Positions 1 through 10,619 of a stretch of 64,000 nucleotides of DNA are shown here, in pieces (position 1 is the first letter of the stretch; every line of letters begins with the position of its first letter). Location: the NCBI GenBank assembly GCA_000719025.1, contig JODP01000018.1, positions 124,001-188,000 on the forward strand, in the 5' to 3' direction. Source of the stretch: Kineosporia aurantiaca JCM 3230. Its GTDB lineage: Bacteria; Actinomycetota; Actinomycetes; Actinomycetales; Kineosporiaceae. Below the pieces are notes generated by a model. It was not told where the DNA came from, searched no databases, and saw only the letters and a program-made list of their open reading frames with translations. Position numbers and translations under genes: made by a program.

Positions 1-253
1 GTCCCGCGTCGATCAGCCGGCCGCCGAGGGCGTTGATGAAGGTGGACTTACCGGCTCCGGGGACGCCGGTGACCCCCACCCGCACGGTGGTGGCCTTCGG
101 TTCGGCCAGGCGGGCCAGCAGCTCCTGGGCCTGGCGCCGGTGATCCGGGCGGGTGGACTCGACCAGGGTGATGGCCCGGGCGACCCAGACCCGCGATCCG
201 GCCCGGATCTGCTCGGCCGCCTCGGCGACCTCGAACGGGCGCCTCCGGGTCAC
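1..253 (-). CDS. meaB: MeaB/ArgK-type GTPase, methylmalonyl-CoA mutase chaperone (N-terminal part, runs off the window)
   Basis: The reading frame enters from the left edge; only about 84 N-terminal residues are inside. It shows an N-terminal helical stretch (EQIRAGSRVWVARAITLVES) followed by a Walker A P-loop, GVPGAGKST, as in the MeaB/ArgK G3E GTPases that load and protect B12 in methylmalonyl-CoA mutase. The start is taken as the GTG at 253, because the ATG 18 bases upstream meets a stop after six codons. It lies 13 bp downstream of the zinc-finger gene and follows mutA and mutB, the usual partner genes, so the four are probably one transcript. The family assignment is firm; the exact start is less certain. 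Confidence 0.85.
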   Translation of the reverse strand, partial: MTRRRPFEVAEAAEQIRAGSRVWVARAITLVESTRPDHRRQAQELLARLAEPKATTVRVGVTGVPGAGKSTFINALGGRLIDAG

Positions 254-266
254 CGGATCGTCCGGG

Positions 267-533
267 TCATCCGAGCTCGAACGCCACGTCGTCGACGTAG
301 CAGTACAGCCAGTCCTCGCCCGGCTCGGCGGACTGGACGATCGGGTGGTCGGTGGCGTGGAAGTGCGCGGTGGCGTGCTTGGACGGGGAGGAGTCGCAGC
401 AGCCCATGTGCCCGCACTCGCGACAGAGCCGGAGGTGGACCCAGGTGCCCCCGGCCTTCAGGCAGTCCTCGCAGCCCTGGGCGCTCGGGGTCACGTCGTG
501 GATCGTGTCGAGATGGGTACACGGGTCAGCCAT
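267..533 (-). CDS. UBP-type zinc-finger protein
   Basis: An 88-residue protein made almost entirely of one UBP-type zinc finger. Cys and His ligands are spread through residues 5-63, with CEDC near 20, CRECGHMGCC near 37-46 and a histidine-rich HATAHFHATDH stretch near 53-63. In eukaryotes this fold binds the ubiquitin C-terminus; in actinomycetes small stand-alone versions are common and their role is unknown. The gene starts 6 bp after mutB ends and precedes meaB, so it sits inside the methylmalonyl-CoA mutase operon. A link to mutase function is suggested only by position. Confidence 0.8.
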   Translation of the reverse strand: MADPCTHLDTIHDVTPSAQGCEDCLKAGGTWVHLRLCRECGHMGCCDSSPSKHATAHFHATDHPIVQSAEPGEDWLYCYVDDVAFELG

Positions 534-538
534 GTCGA

Positions 539-2704
<2,166 letters not shown>

Positions 2705-2709
2705 GGTCG

Positions 2710-4569
2710 TCAGCTCCCGATACCGATGCGCCGGTGGAGGTCGCGCAGAACGGCCAGCGCATCCACCCCGAGGAACACGTAGCCGTCCACCCCGGCGTAC
2801 TCGCCGGGCTTTCCGGCCAGCAGAACGTATTGAGCACCAGCCTGTTTCAGCGCGGCCGCGACCGGTTCGGCATGCTCGGCGTAGAGCTTGTCGCTGGAGG
2901 CCAGGCAGACCACCGTCGCTGCGCTGGCGGTGAACGCTGCTGCGATCTCGGCGGGGTCGGTACCGGGACCACTGTCCGGGGTTCCCAGTCCTCCGGCCTG
3001 AAACAGGTTCCCGGCGAACGAGGCCCGAGCGGTGTACGCAGCCACCGGTCCGATGGTGGCGAGGAAAATTTGCGGACGCTGGTCGGCACCATCGGCGGCG
3101 TCGCGGAGGTTTTCGTACTCCTCGGCATAGCGATGGACCGGGAGCCCGTTTCGGGGCTGGGTCGGAAACGGCTTACGGACGACCGCGGGCTCGGCGAGGT
3201 TGGGGAACTCGCTCACCCCGGTCAGCGGGTCCTTACGCAGCGCCAGGTTCCGCGCACGCTCCCGCCAGACCTCGTCGACCTCGGCCGCAAACCGGCCGCT
3301 GTCCAGCGTGGCGAGCATCCCGCCCTCGGCCTCGATCGCGGTGAACCGGTCCCAGGCCGCCCTGGCCAGCTCGTCGGTCAGCTGCTCGACGTACCAGGAA
3401 CCACCGGCCGGGTCGATCACCCGGGCCAGATGCGCCTCCATCACCAGCAGCGACGAGGTGTTGCGGGCGATCCGGCGGGAGAACGCGTCGGGCAGGCCGA
3501 TCGCTGCATCGAACGGTTGTACGGTCACCGCGTCGGCCCCACCCACCCCGGCGCCGAACGTGGCCAGCGTGGTGCGCAGCAGGTTCACCCAGGGGTCGCG
3601 GCGGGTCATCATCGCCGAAGAGGTGACGACATGCTGCTTCTGAGCGACGCTGGGCAGATCACTTACCCCGCAGACCTCGGCCACTCGGGCCCAGAGCCGG
3701 CGAGCAGCACGGAGTTTGGCGATGACGAGGAACTGGTCGGCGTTCGCGGCGTAGCGGAATTCCAGCTGCGTGAAGGCTTCGGCGATGTCCAGACCGGCGT
3801 CGGTCAGGGCTCTTAGGTAGGCCACGCCGGTGGCCAAGGAGGCGGCCAGTTCCTGCGCGTCGGAGGCTCCGGCGTCGTGATAGATCGTGGCGTCGACGGT
3901 TGCTACGCGGAGCTTGGTGCCGGCCGCTTTGGTGGCCAGTCGAGACAGGAGAGCGAGATCAGGCTCTTCTGCAGCACCCTGGCGGGCCCGAAGCCCGATC
4001 GGGTCAGCACCGAGGTTGCCCTCCGCACCGGGTTGGCCGTCGAGCAGCGCCAGGAACTCGGCCGCGGCCGCCTCCGTGTCCTGGCCCGCGTCGAGAACCA
4101 CCGGAGCGAGGTCGAGCAGGACCCCGTCGAGAACCTGAGCGAGGCTGCCGAGCGGGAGACCACCCTGACCGAGATTCAGCCAGAGCGACGTGACGCCGTT
4201 CTCCAGATCGGCCAGCACCGCCTCATGCGTGGTCGCCGGATCCGGATCGAGATGCCGCTGACGGACATCCCAGCCGTCCGGCCCACTCCCCGAAGCCCGC
4301 GATCCCCGAACGAACGGGGCCTGGCCAGGTACACCGACCGTCTCATCGCCGATCGCGTCGTCCTGCGTGTAGAGCGGACGCACCCCGATACCGTCGTAAG
4401 TGGTGCTGGTCAGCCGCCGCACGGCGTCCGCCGGATCGTCGTCCGGAGTCATCCGCCGGGCCTTGACCAGGGCAGATGCCACCAAGCGCTGCCACTGTCC
4501 GACGTCGGCCGGATCGAACAGCGCAGCCAGCGGCAGATCGTCCGGCGGTTGCGGCGGCGCAGCGGTCAT
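2710..4569 (-). CDS. mutA: Methylmalonyl-CoA mutase, small (non-catalytic) subunit
   Basis: The 619-residue partner subunit of the heterodimeric mutase. It shares the TIM-barrel fold with the large subunit (for example RIARNTSSLLVMEAHLARVIDPAGGSWYVE) but its C-terminal Rossmann-like domain lacks the cobalamin motif D-x-H-x-x-G: the equivalent place reads IFLATIGPVAAYTARASF. That is the family norm, so the subunit is structural. First gene of the mutA-mutB-zinc finger-meaB series. The 62 bp upstream separate it from the XRE regulator gene on the same strand, which may or may not be co-transcribed. Confidence 0.95.
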   Translation of the reverse strand: MTAAPPQPPDDLPLAALFDPADVGQWQRLVASALVKARRMTPDDDPADAVRRLTSTTYDGIGVRPLYTQDDAIGDETVGVPGQAPFVRGSRASGSGPDGWDVRQRHLDPDPATTHEAVLADLENGVTSLWLNLGQGGLPLGSLAQVLDGVLLDLAPVVLDAGQDTEAAAAEFLALLDGQPGAEGNLGADPIGLRARQGAAEEPDLALLSRLATKAAGTKLRVATVDATIYHDAGASDAQELAASLATGVAYLRALTDAGLDIAEAFTQLEFRYAANADQFLVIAKLRAARRLWARVAEVCGVSDLPSVAQKQHVVTSSAMMTRRDPWVNLLRTTLATFGAGVGGADAVTVQPFDAAIGLPDAFSRRIARNTSSLLVMEAHLARVIDPAGGSWYVEQLTDELARAAWDRFTAIEAEGGMLATLDSGRFAAEVDEVWRERARNLALRKDPLTGVSEFPNLAEPAVVRKPFPTQPRNGLPVHRYAEEYENLRDAADGADQRPQIFLATIGPVAAYTARASFAGNLFQAGGLGTPDSGPGTDPAEIAAAFTASAATVVCLASSDKLYAEHAEPVAAALKQAGAQYVLLAGKPGEYAGVDGYVFLGVDALAVLRDLHRRIGIGS

Positions 4570-4631
4570 GACGCTCAGCTTAGGAAGGCCGGACCGCCCC
4601 GCACAGGGGTAGCAGTTGAACTACGTCACAG

Positions 4632-4922
4632 TCAGGTACCTGGCGGCGTTGGTGGCGGGCTCGGCGGGTTGGCCCGGGCCAGGACGTTGCGAGGGGTCAG
4701 CGCTGTGGCCAGCACTTCGCCGACCCCCAACGCCGATGCCACCCGTAGGACATGCTCCAGCGGAGCGCCCTGGCCGCCCTCGAGCCGATTGATCGTCGCT
4801 ACCCCGACGCCGGATCGCTCGGAGAGCTCTTCCACGGTTAGTCGCCGAATCCGCCGCCAGGTGGCCAGGTCGGTGCCCAGCCGGCGCATGGCCCGGGGTA
4901 CCCCGGCGGACGGTCGCGTCAT
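4632..4922 (-). CDS. XRE-family helix-turn-helix regulator
   Basis: A small DNA-binding protein of 96 residues. The helix-turn-helix lies near residues 19-50 (WRRIRRLTVEELSERSGVGVATINRLEGG), followed by a short helical tail and a proline-rich C-terminus. A longer frame runs upstream to 5084, but that would overlap the end of lysA and has no regulator-like sequence, so I chose the ATG at 4922. Lies between lysA and mutA, all on the minus strand. Targets cannot be read from the sequence; control of the neighbouring mutase operon is a possibility only. Confidence 0.75.
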   Translation of the reverse strand: MTRPSAGVPRAMRRLGTDLATWRRIRRLTVEELSERSGVGVATINRLEGGQGAPLEHVLRVASALGVGEVLATALTPRNVLARANPPSPPPTPPGT

Positions 4923-5034
4923 CTCGTCATTATTCCGGGCAAAAAGGCGATTGGTCTTGTCGAAAACACAACCACAAATGGGGGACGCCGGTGGGCACCT
5001 GGGTGCCCGTACGCGTCCATCATTTGTAAGTAAG

Positions 5035-6462
5035 TCAGCCGACGTCCAGAGCGAGGATGTCCTCTTCCGTCTCCCGACGCACAATCACCCGGGCTTTTCC
5101 GTCCCGCACAGCGAGCACCGGCGGCCTCGGAACGTGGTTGTACTGGCTGGCCATGCTGCGGCAGTAAGCCCCGGTGCCGGGCACCGCGAGCAGATCGCCG
5201 GGCACCAGGTCACCGGGCAGGAACTCGTCCCGGACCACGATGTCACCGCTCTCGCAGTGCTTTCCGACCACCCGGCAGAGCGCCGCCGGAGCGTCGGAAC
5301 CCCGCGAGGCCAGCGTGCAGGAGTAATCCGCGTCGTACAGCGCGGTGCGGATGTTGTCGCTCATCCCACCGTCCACCGACACGTAGCGGCGCACTCCCCC
5401 GCCGTCCATCGAGACGTCCTTGATAGTGCCGACCCGGTACAGCGTGAAGGTGCTCGGCCCGGCGATCGCGCGCCCCGGCTCGACCGACACGCGCGGCACC
5501 GCGATCTGCAGACCCCGGCACTCCCGGATGACGATGTCGGCCAGCTGGTCGGCCAGCGTCTTCGCCTCGAGCGGGTCATGCTGGCTGGTGTAGGCGATGC
5601 CGTAGCCGCCGCCGAGGTCGATCTCGGGCAGGGCCACGCCGTGCTCGTGCTGCACCCAGGCGTGCAGGCCGAGCAATCGGCGGGCGGCCACCTCGAAGCC
5701 CTGGGTGTCGAAGATCTGCGAGCCGATGTGGCTGTGCAGGCCGACCAGCCGCAGCGAGGGCGTGTTCAGGACCTTGACGATCGCCTCGGCGGCCACCCCG
5801 CCGGACAGCGAGAGACCGAACTTCTGGTCCTCGTGGGCGGTCGACACGTACTCGTGGGTGTGGGCCTCGACGCCGACCGTGACCCGGACGAACACCGGCT
5901 GGACCACGCCGTGCCGGGTGGCCGCCTCGGCGACCCGGTCGATCTCGATCATCGAGTCGATCACGATCCGGCCGATCCCCGCGGCGACCGCGCGGTCGAT
6001 CTCGCTCTCCAGCTTGTTGTTGCCGTGCAACGCGATTCGCTCGGGCGGCACGCCGGCCCGGAGCGCCACCGCGAGCTCGCCGCCGGAACAGGTGTCCAGG
6101 AACAGCCCGTCCTCCGCAATCCAGCGGGCGACCGCGGTGCAGAGGAACGCCTTTCCGGCGTAATAGACGTCCGCACCCCCGGCCCCGGCAAAGGCCTCGG
6201 CGAAGGCATCCCGGAAACCCGTTGCCCGGGATCGGAAGTCGGCCTCGTCGAGGACGAAGGCCGGAGTGCCGAACTCGGCCGCGATCTCGCCGACCGACAC
6301 CCCACCGACCTTCAGTTCCCCGCCGTCGCCGCGGTGCACACTCTGCGCCCACAGCCCCGGCAGCAGCTCGTTGACCTCGGTCGGCGGCGTCAGCCAGCCC
6401 GGAACCGTCGCCACGCCACCGTGTCCCGGGCTGTGCAGCTCGCCCGCCTCGTGCGTACCCAT
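5035..6462 (-). CDS. lysA: Diaminopimelate decarboxylase
   Basis: Decarboxylates meso-diaminopimelate to L-lysine, the last step of lysine synthesis; PLP enzyme of the alanine-racemase-fold type. 475 residues. The PLP-binding lysine is K104 in VYYAGKAF, and the C-terminal half has the glycine-rich phosphate loop (IDLGGGYGIAY), VEPGRAIAGP, and the substrate-binding CESGDI and PGTGAYCRSM segments. The start is the ATG 23 bp after argS, giving the argS-lysA pair seen in many actinomycetes. In other species homoserine and threonine genes follow; here an XRE regulator and the mutase operon follow instead. Confidence 0.96.
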   Translation of the reverse strand: MGTHEAGELHSPGHGGVATVPGWLTPPTEVNELLPGLWAQSVHRGDGGELKVGGVSVGEIAAEFGTPAFVLDEADFRSRATGFRDAFAEAFAGAGGADVYYAGKAFLCTAVARWIAEDGLFLDTCSGGELAVALRAGVPPERIALHGNNKLESEIDRAVAAGIGRIVIDSMIEIDRVAEAATRHGVVQPVFVRVTVGVEAHTHEYVSTAHEDQKFGLSLSGGVAAEAIVKVLNTPSLRLVGLHSHIGSQIFDTQGFEVAARRLLGLHAWVQHEHGVALPEIDLGGGYGIAYTSQHDPLEAKTLADQLADIVIRECRGLQIAVPRVSVEPGRAIAGPSTFTLYRVGTIKDVSMDGGGVRRYVSVDGGMSDNIRTALYDADYSCTLASRGSDAPAALCRVVGKHCESGDIVVRDEFLPGDLVPGDLLAVPGTGAYCRSMASQYNHVPRPPVLAVRDGKARVIVRRETEEDILALDVG

Positions 6463-6485
6463 CTTTCAGTTCCTCGTTCTCGTCG

Positions 6486-8126
6486 TCACATGTTCTCGGG
6501 GGCGCTGACGCCGAGCAGGTTCAGGCCGTTGGCGAGCACCAGCCGGGTGGCCTCGTTCAGCCACAGCCGGGTGCGGTTCACGTTCTCCACCGGGTCCTCA
6601 CCCTTGGGGATGACCCGGCAGTTGTCGTACCACTTGTGGTACGCGCCGGCGACGACCTCGAGGTGCCGCGCCACCCGGTGCGGTTCGCGCAGCTCGGCGG
6701 CGGTGGCCACGACCGACGGGAACTGGGCCAGCGTGGCGATCAGCGCGTTCTCGGTCGGGTGGTCCAGCAGGGCCGGCTCGAACACCGACAGGTCCACCCC
6801 GGCCTGAGGCGCGTTCCGGGCGATCGAGGACAGCCGGGCGTGCGCGTACTGCACGTAGAAGACCGGGTTGTCGTTCGACTTCTTCTGCAGCACCTCGCCG
6901 TCCAGGGTGAGCGGCGAGTCGGCCGGGTACCGGGCCAGGCTGTACCGCACCGCGTCGGCGCCCAGCCAGTCGACCAGGTCCTTCAGCTCGATGATGTTGC
7001 CGGCCCGCTTGCTCAGCCGGGCCCCGCCTACGCTGACCAGCTGCCCGATCAGCACCTCGACGGCCTCTTCCGGGTCGTCCCCGGCACAGGCCACGATCGC
7101 CTTGAGCCGCTGCACGTAGCCGTGGTGGTCGGCGCCGAGCATGAAGATCTTCTTCGGGAAACCCCGGTCCCGCACCGAGAGCCAGTAGGCCGCGTCGGAG
7201 GCGAAGTAGGTCTTCTCGCCGTCCGCCTTGATCAGCACCCGGTCCTTGTCGTCACCGAAGTCGGTGGTCCGCAGCCAGACCGCGCCGTCCAGGTCGAACA
7301 CGTGGCCCTGCTCGCGCAGCCGGGCCACCGCCGCCTCCACCGCGCCGGACTCGTGCAGCGTCCGCTCGGAGAACCAGACGTCGAACTGGACCCCGAAATC
7401 GCTCAGCGTCTGCCGGTTCTCGGCGAGCTGCACGGCGTAGCCGACCTCCCGGCAGACCACCAGCGCCTCGTCGTCCGGCAGCGTGTCCACATCGGGCCGC
7501 TGGGCCCGGACCGCGACGGCCAGCTCGGCCACGTACTCGCCCTTGTACCCGCCCTCCGGGACCTCGGTGCCCCGCAGCCGGGCCAGGATCGAGCCGCCGA
7601 ACCGGTCCATCTGGGCGCCCGCGTCGTTGACGTAGTACTCCCGGGTCACCTGCGCGCCGCTGGCGATCAGCACCCGGGCCAGCGCGTCCCCCAGGGCCGC
7701 CCACCGGGTGTGCCCGATGTGCAGCGGCCCGGTCGGGTTGGCCGAGACGAACTCCAGGTTCAGCACGGTGCCGGCCAGCTGCTGGTTGTGCCCGTAGCCG
7801 GCACCGGCCTCGACGATCGTCTTCACCAGGCCGGCGGAGGAGGCGGTGTCCAGCACGATGTTCAGGAACCCGGGACCGGCGATGTCCACGCTCTTGATCC
7901 CGGGCAGGTCGACCAGCCGGGCGGCCAGCAGCTCGGCCACCGCGCGCGGCTTCAGCCCGGCCGGCTTGGCCAGCTGCAGGGCGATGTTGGTGGACCAGTC
8001 ACCGTGCTCGCGCTGCCGCGGGCGCTCCACCCGGATCTCGTCGGGGACGCTGACGGTGAGGTCACCGGCAGCGACGGCGGCCTCCAGGCACGCCCGGATC
8101 GCGGTGGACAGTTCGTCGGGAGTCAC
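6486..8126 (-). CDS. argS: Arginyl-tRNA synthetase
   Basis: Class I aminoacyl-tRNA synthetase charging tRNA-Arg. 546 residues, normal for the family. The N-terminal additional domain is followed by the HIGH signature at residues 136-139 (NPTGPLHIGHTRW), a KMSKS-equivalent loop reading GGARLSKRAGN, and the C-terminal DALR anticodon-binding domain (YVQYAHARLSSI to the end). Co-directional with lysA 23 bp downstream. The about 200-bp gap upstream, shared with a divergent GntR gene, must hold its promoter. A tRNA-Arg gene lies 1 kb away. Confidence 0.97.
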   Translation of the reverse strand: MTPDELSTAIRACLEAAVAAGDLTVSVPDEIRVERPRQREHGDWSTNIALQLAKPAGLKPRAVAELLAARLVDLPGIKSVDIAGPGFLNIVLDTASSAGLVKTIVEAGAGYGHNQQLAGTVLNLEFVSANPTGPLHIGHTRWAALGDALARVLIASGAQVTREYYVNDAGAQMDRFGGSILARLRGTEVPEGGYKGEYVAELAVAVRAQRPDVDTLPDDEALVVCREVGYAVQLAENRQTLSDFGVQFDVWFSERTLHESGAVEAAVARLREQGHVFDLDGAVWLRTTDFGDDKDRVLIKADGEKTYFASDAAYWLSVRDRGFPKKIFMLGADHHGYVQRLKAIVACAGDDPEEAVEVLIGQLVSVGGARLSKRAGNIIELKDLVDWLGADAVRYSLARYPADSPLTLDGEVLQKKSNDNPVFYVQYAHARLSSIARNAPQAGVDLSVFEPALLDHPTENALIATLAQFPSVVATAAELREPHRVARHLEVVAGAYHKWYDNCRVIPKGEDPVENVNRTRLWLNEATRLVLANGLNLLGVSAPENM

Positions 8127-8317
8127 ACAGGTCAGGGTATCCGCTGGCCGGGGTGCCGGTCGCAGCCATTAACCCCGCCCGGCCGCCGTCCGGGCCGAAG
8201 GTCAACGCCCGGCTTCCGGACGTGGCACCCTGACCCGCAGGCACCGATGTGCGCCGCGTCAAGGACCAGCGGCAAAATACCGGCCTGCACCACCCGAAAC
8301 CGTTACCCGGCGATTGG

Positions 8318-8323
8318 TAGGAT
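8318..8323 (+). promoter_or_regulatory. Candidate -10 element for a leaderless GntR transcript
   Basis: TAGGAT lies 6 bp before the ATG at 8330, the distance expected if transcription starts at or next to the start codon. There is no purine-rich ribosome site between the hexamer and the ATG, which supports a leaderless mRNA. No convincing -35 is visible. Inference from spacing only. Confidence 0.35.
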
Positions 8324-8329
8324 GACTCA

Positions 8330-9079
8330 ATGTCAGCCCCGGTGAACGAAGCACCGAGTTCACTCCGCTCGGCCCGGCGGGCCGGCCTGATCGACCAGGT
8401 CATCGAGCAGCTCCGGGTCCAGATCACCTCGGGCGCGTGGGCCGTCGGCGAGCGCATCCCGACCGAGACCGAGCTCTCCCAGCTCACCGCCACCAGCCGC
8501 AACACGGTCCGCGAAGCCGTGCAGTCGCTGGTTCACGCCGGCCTGCTGGAACGCCGCCAGGGCTCGGGCACCTACGTCCTGGCCGCCAGCGAACTGGCCG
8601 GCGCGGTCAGCCGCCGGGTGGCCAACGCCCGCCGCCGCGACGTGCTCGAGGTCCGCCGCACCCTCGAGGTCGGCGCGGCCCGCCTCGCCGCCTGCCGCCG
8701 CACCCCCGCCGACATCGTCCTGCTGCGCGAACTCCACTCCGACCGCCTGGCCGCCCGCGGCGACCTCGACGAACTGGTCGCCCAGGACGTCCGCCTGCAC
8801 CGCGCCATCGTCCAGGCCTCCCACAACCCGGTCCTGATCGAGCTCTACGAGAACCTGGTCGAGGCTCTGCAGGAGAACGTCCGGGTCAACGTCACGGTGA
8901 TCGCCCCGGAGGACGACGACCACGCCACCCTGGTCGAGGCCGTGATCGCGGGCGACGCCGAGGCGGCCGCCGCCGAGGCCGCGGGCTTCCTCGACGCCCT
9001 CATCGCGGGCAGTGACAAGGAGGACCTCGTGGTCGACCTGACGGCCGACGGCGCACCGCCGCAACGCATTGGCGGTTGA
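8330..9079 (+). CDS. GntR-family regulator, FadR/FCD type
   Basis: A 249-residue transcription factor. The N-terminal winged helix-turn-helix (residues about 18-82, with IPTETELSQLTATSRNTVREAVQSL and the wing GSGTYV) is followed by an all-helical FCD ligand-binding domain starting near ARRRDVLEVRRTLEVGAARLA and containing the HRAIVQASHNPVLIELY segment. FCD regulators usually sense small organic acids. It diverges from argS and is followed 33 bp later by tRNA-Arg, so no obvious target operon adjoins it. Autoregulation through the upstream gap is likely for this family but not shown. Confidence 0.85.
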   Translation: MSAPVNEAPSSLRSARRAGLIDQVIEQLRVQITSGAWAVGERIPTETELSQLTATSRNTVREAVQSLVHAGLLERRQGSGTYVLAASELAGAVSRRVANARRRDVLEVRRTLEVGAARLAACRRTPADIVLLRELHSDRLAARGDLDELVAQDVRLHRAIVQASHNPVLIELYENLVEALQENVRVNVTVIAPEDDDHATLVEAVIAGDAEAAAAEAAGFLDALIAGSDKEDLVVDLTADGAPPQRIGG

Positions 9080-9112
9080 GGGCGCGAGACTGCTAATGTC
9101 GGTCTCACCCGA

Positions 9113-9187
9113 GCCCCCGTAGCTCAGGGGATAGAGCGTCGCCCTCCGGAGGCGAAAGCGCAGGTTCGAATCCTGCCGGGGGCACCA
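9113..9187 (+). tRNA. tRNA-Arg (anticodon CCG)
   Basis: A full cloverleaf can be drawn: acceptor stem GCCCCCG pairing with CGGGGGC, D arm GCTCAGGGGATAGAGC, anticodon stem TCGCC/GGCGA with loop CTCCGGA (anticodon CCG, reads CGG), T arm GCAGG-TTCGAAT-CCTGC, discriminator A and an encoded CCA end at 9185-9187. CGG is a common arginine codon at this GC content. Confidence 0.96.
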
Positions 9188-9204
9188 CCGCAGGACCAGT
9201 CCAC

Positions 9205-9240
9205 AGAGCCGCTGAACAGGAAACCCTGATCGGCGGCTCT
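9205..9240 (+). terminator. Hairpin terminator after tRNA-Arg
   Basis: AGAGCCGC at 9205-9212 pairs perfectly with GCGGCTCT at 9233-9240. An inner CAGG/CCTG pairing closes an AAA(C) loop, giving a two-tier hairpin. There is no U-tract, as is usual in actinomycetes. Position 18 bp after the tRNA supports a terminator role. Confidence 0.55.
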
Positions 9241-9406
9241 CGGCGTTTGTCCGCCCGGCCCCGACTGTCCACGGCTCAAGCTTCGAATGTGGTTCCCCAA
9301 GTAACAGTCTTGGCCCAGGTCGAAGGGGTCGGCCGCCAAAACCCGCAACGTCATCGTTACTCCATCGCCCGCCCACCTTCGTCCTCGATGAGCCCATACT
9401 CGCGAG

Positions 9407-9934
9407 ATGTCCCCCGCCCAAGGCCCGAGGATCGGCCTGGCCCTGGTGATCCTGGCCCTGACCCTGACCTCGTGCGCCCGCCTCTTCCCCTCGGACCCGG
9501 GAGAAGGCGGCTACACCGGAGCGAGCATCGACGATTCCGGCCTGCCGCAGGCCCATATCGTGATGTGCGAGGGAAAGATTGACGGGCTGTGGATCAACTT
9601 CGAGGATCCCGAAGGTCATTCCGGCCGCGTGGGCAGGTTCACGACATCCCAACCAGTGACGACCGTGGCGACGGTGCCGCTGGGTGCGCCCGGACGGGGG
9701 TGGACAGCCGAACGACCATTGGAGCCCTTGTCGGCGGTGGACACCTACTCCCTGGGCGGCTGGAGCACCGACTACCACTGGACGAGCGGCGAAATCGATT
9801 TCACCAAGGCCGAACTGGAGCGCCTGGCGCCCGGCCAGATCCTCTGGCAGAGCTACGACATCGAGCATGAGGCGTACGTGAAGCACACCAGCGATTCGGC
9901 CGACTTCGGCGCCCATGCCTGCGACGACCGGTGA
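9407..9934 (+). CDS. Putative lipoprotein, function unknown
   Basis: A 175-residue protein with a lipoprotein signal: a hydrophobic stretch (LALVILALTL) and lipobox LTSC with the acylated cysteine at C23, so it should sit on the outer face of the membrane. The mature part is rich in aromatic residues and acidic; I recognise no domain. It stands about 220 bp after the tRNA and 34 bp before an SRPBCC gene on the same strand. The ATG at 9407 is the only start that keeps the signal peptide intact. Confidence 0.7.
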   Translation: MSPAQGPRIGLALVILALTLTSCARLFPSDPGEGGYTGASIDDSGLPQAHIVMCEGKIDGLWINFEDPEGHSGRVGRFTTSQPVTTVATVPLGAPGRGWTAERPLEPLSAVDTYSLGGWSTDYHWTSGEIDFTKAELERLAPGQILWQSYDIEHEAYVKHTSDSADFGAHACDDR

Positions 9935-9968
9935 GGGGCAGGTTCGGACAGCTGCTGTACTGGTAGCC

Positions 9969-10460
9969 ATGGACACGGCGCTGAGTGGGGTCAGGCACCA
10001 CACGTTCACCGTCGCCCGGGAACTCGACGCCCCGGTGGAGACGGTTTACCGGGCCTTCTCGGACGACTCCGTGCGCCGACGCTGGTTCAAGTTGCCCGGC
10101 AGCGACGCTGAATACGAGTTCGACTTCCGGGCCGGTGGCACCGAGCGGGCGTCCTCGAACTTCACCATGCTGGACGGCGCCCAGGAGCGGGTGGAGAACC
10201 GGTCCCACTGGATCGAGATCGTGCCCGACCGGCGGATCGTCCAGGTGTACGAGGCGTTCGTGAGCGAGGTGCGGATCTGGACGGCGCTGGTCACCATCGA
10301 GCTGTACGCCCTGCCGGGTCAGGGCCGCACGCTGCTGGACTGGACCGAGCAGGTCGCCCTGCTGCAGTACCGCCAGGACGGTGAGCTGGACATCCGCCAC
10401 CTGCGGGGAGCCACCGGCCTGCGGCTGAACGGGCTGGCCCTCGCCCTCACCCAGGCCTGA
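9969..10460 (+). CDS. SRPBCC-fold (AHSA1-like) protein
   Basis: A 163-residue protein of the START/Bet-v1-like SRPBCC superfamily. Recognisable by the opening FTVARELDAPVETVYRAFSDDSVRRRWF, the central FDFRAGGTERASS and the closing segment with a conserved aromatic (LDWTEQVALLQYRQDGE). Such proteins bind hydrophobic ligands; the substrate is unknown. I chose the ATG at 9969, just before the domain, over an upstream ATG at 9915 inside the lipoprotein gene. No operon partner points to a role. Confidence 0.75.
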   Translation: MDTALSGVRHHTFTVARELDAPVETVYRAFSDDSVRRRWFKLPGSDAEYEFDFRAGGTERASSNFTMLDGAQERVENRSHWIEIVPDRRIVQVYEAFVSEVRIWTALVTIELYALPGQGRTLLDWTEQVALLQYRQDGELDIRHLRGATGLRLNGLALALTQA

Positions 10461-10499
10461 TCGCGTGCTCAGTGACTCCACCGCGTTGGTGCGATCATC

Positions 10500-10619
10500 G
10501 TGCGCGTGGATGCGGAGGAGATCGCCGAACTGGACCGGCTGAATGCGGCCATGGCCTTGGTGCAGGGCGATCTGGATCGAACTCTGCGGGAGAGCGCGCC
10601 CCGGTTGCAGGTGATGTAG
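10500..10619 (+). CDS. Small 39-residue open frame coupled to the next gene
   Basis: GTG at 10500 opens a 39-codon frame rich in Glu, Asp and Leu (IAELDRLNAAMALVQGDLDR), probably one helix. Its TAG overlaps the GTG start of the next frame (TAGTG at 10617-10621), a form typical of translational coupling. The frame has actinobacterial-like codon use. No family recognised; it could also be the 5' part of a frame-shifted gene. Confidence 0.4.
   Translation: MRVDAEEIAELDRLNAAMALVQGDLDRTLRESAPRLQVM

Noticed and set aside
4923..5084. N-terminal extension of the XRE regulator to 5084
   Set aside because: It would overlap the lysA end by 50 bp and has no regulator-like sequence; ATG 4922 fits the domain.
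3877..6807. 976-codon plus-strand frame across mutA, the XRE gene and lysA
   Set aside because: It crosses three real minus-strand genes in antisense; the sequence is Arg/Gly/His-rich with no domain. A shadow of GC bias.
9124..9354. Minus-strand frame over the tRNA reading GAPGRIRTCAFASGGRR
   Set aside because: This is the well-known false translation of a tRNA gene on its reverse strand, not a protein.
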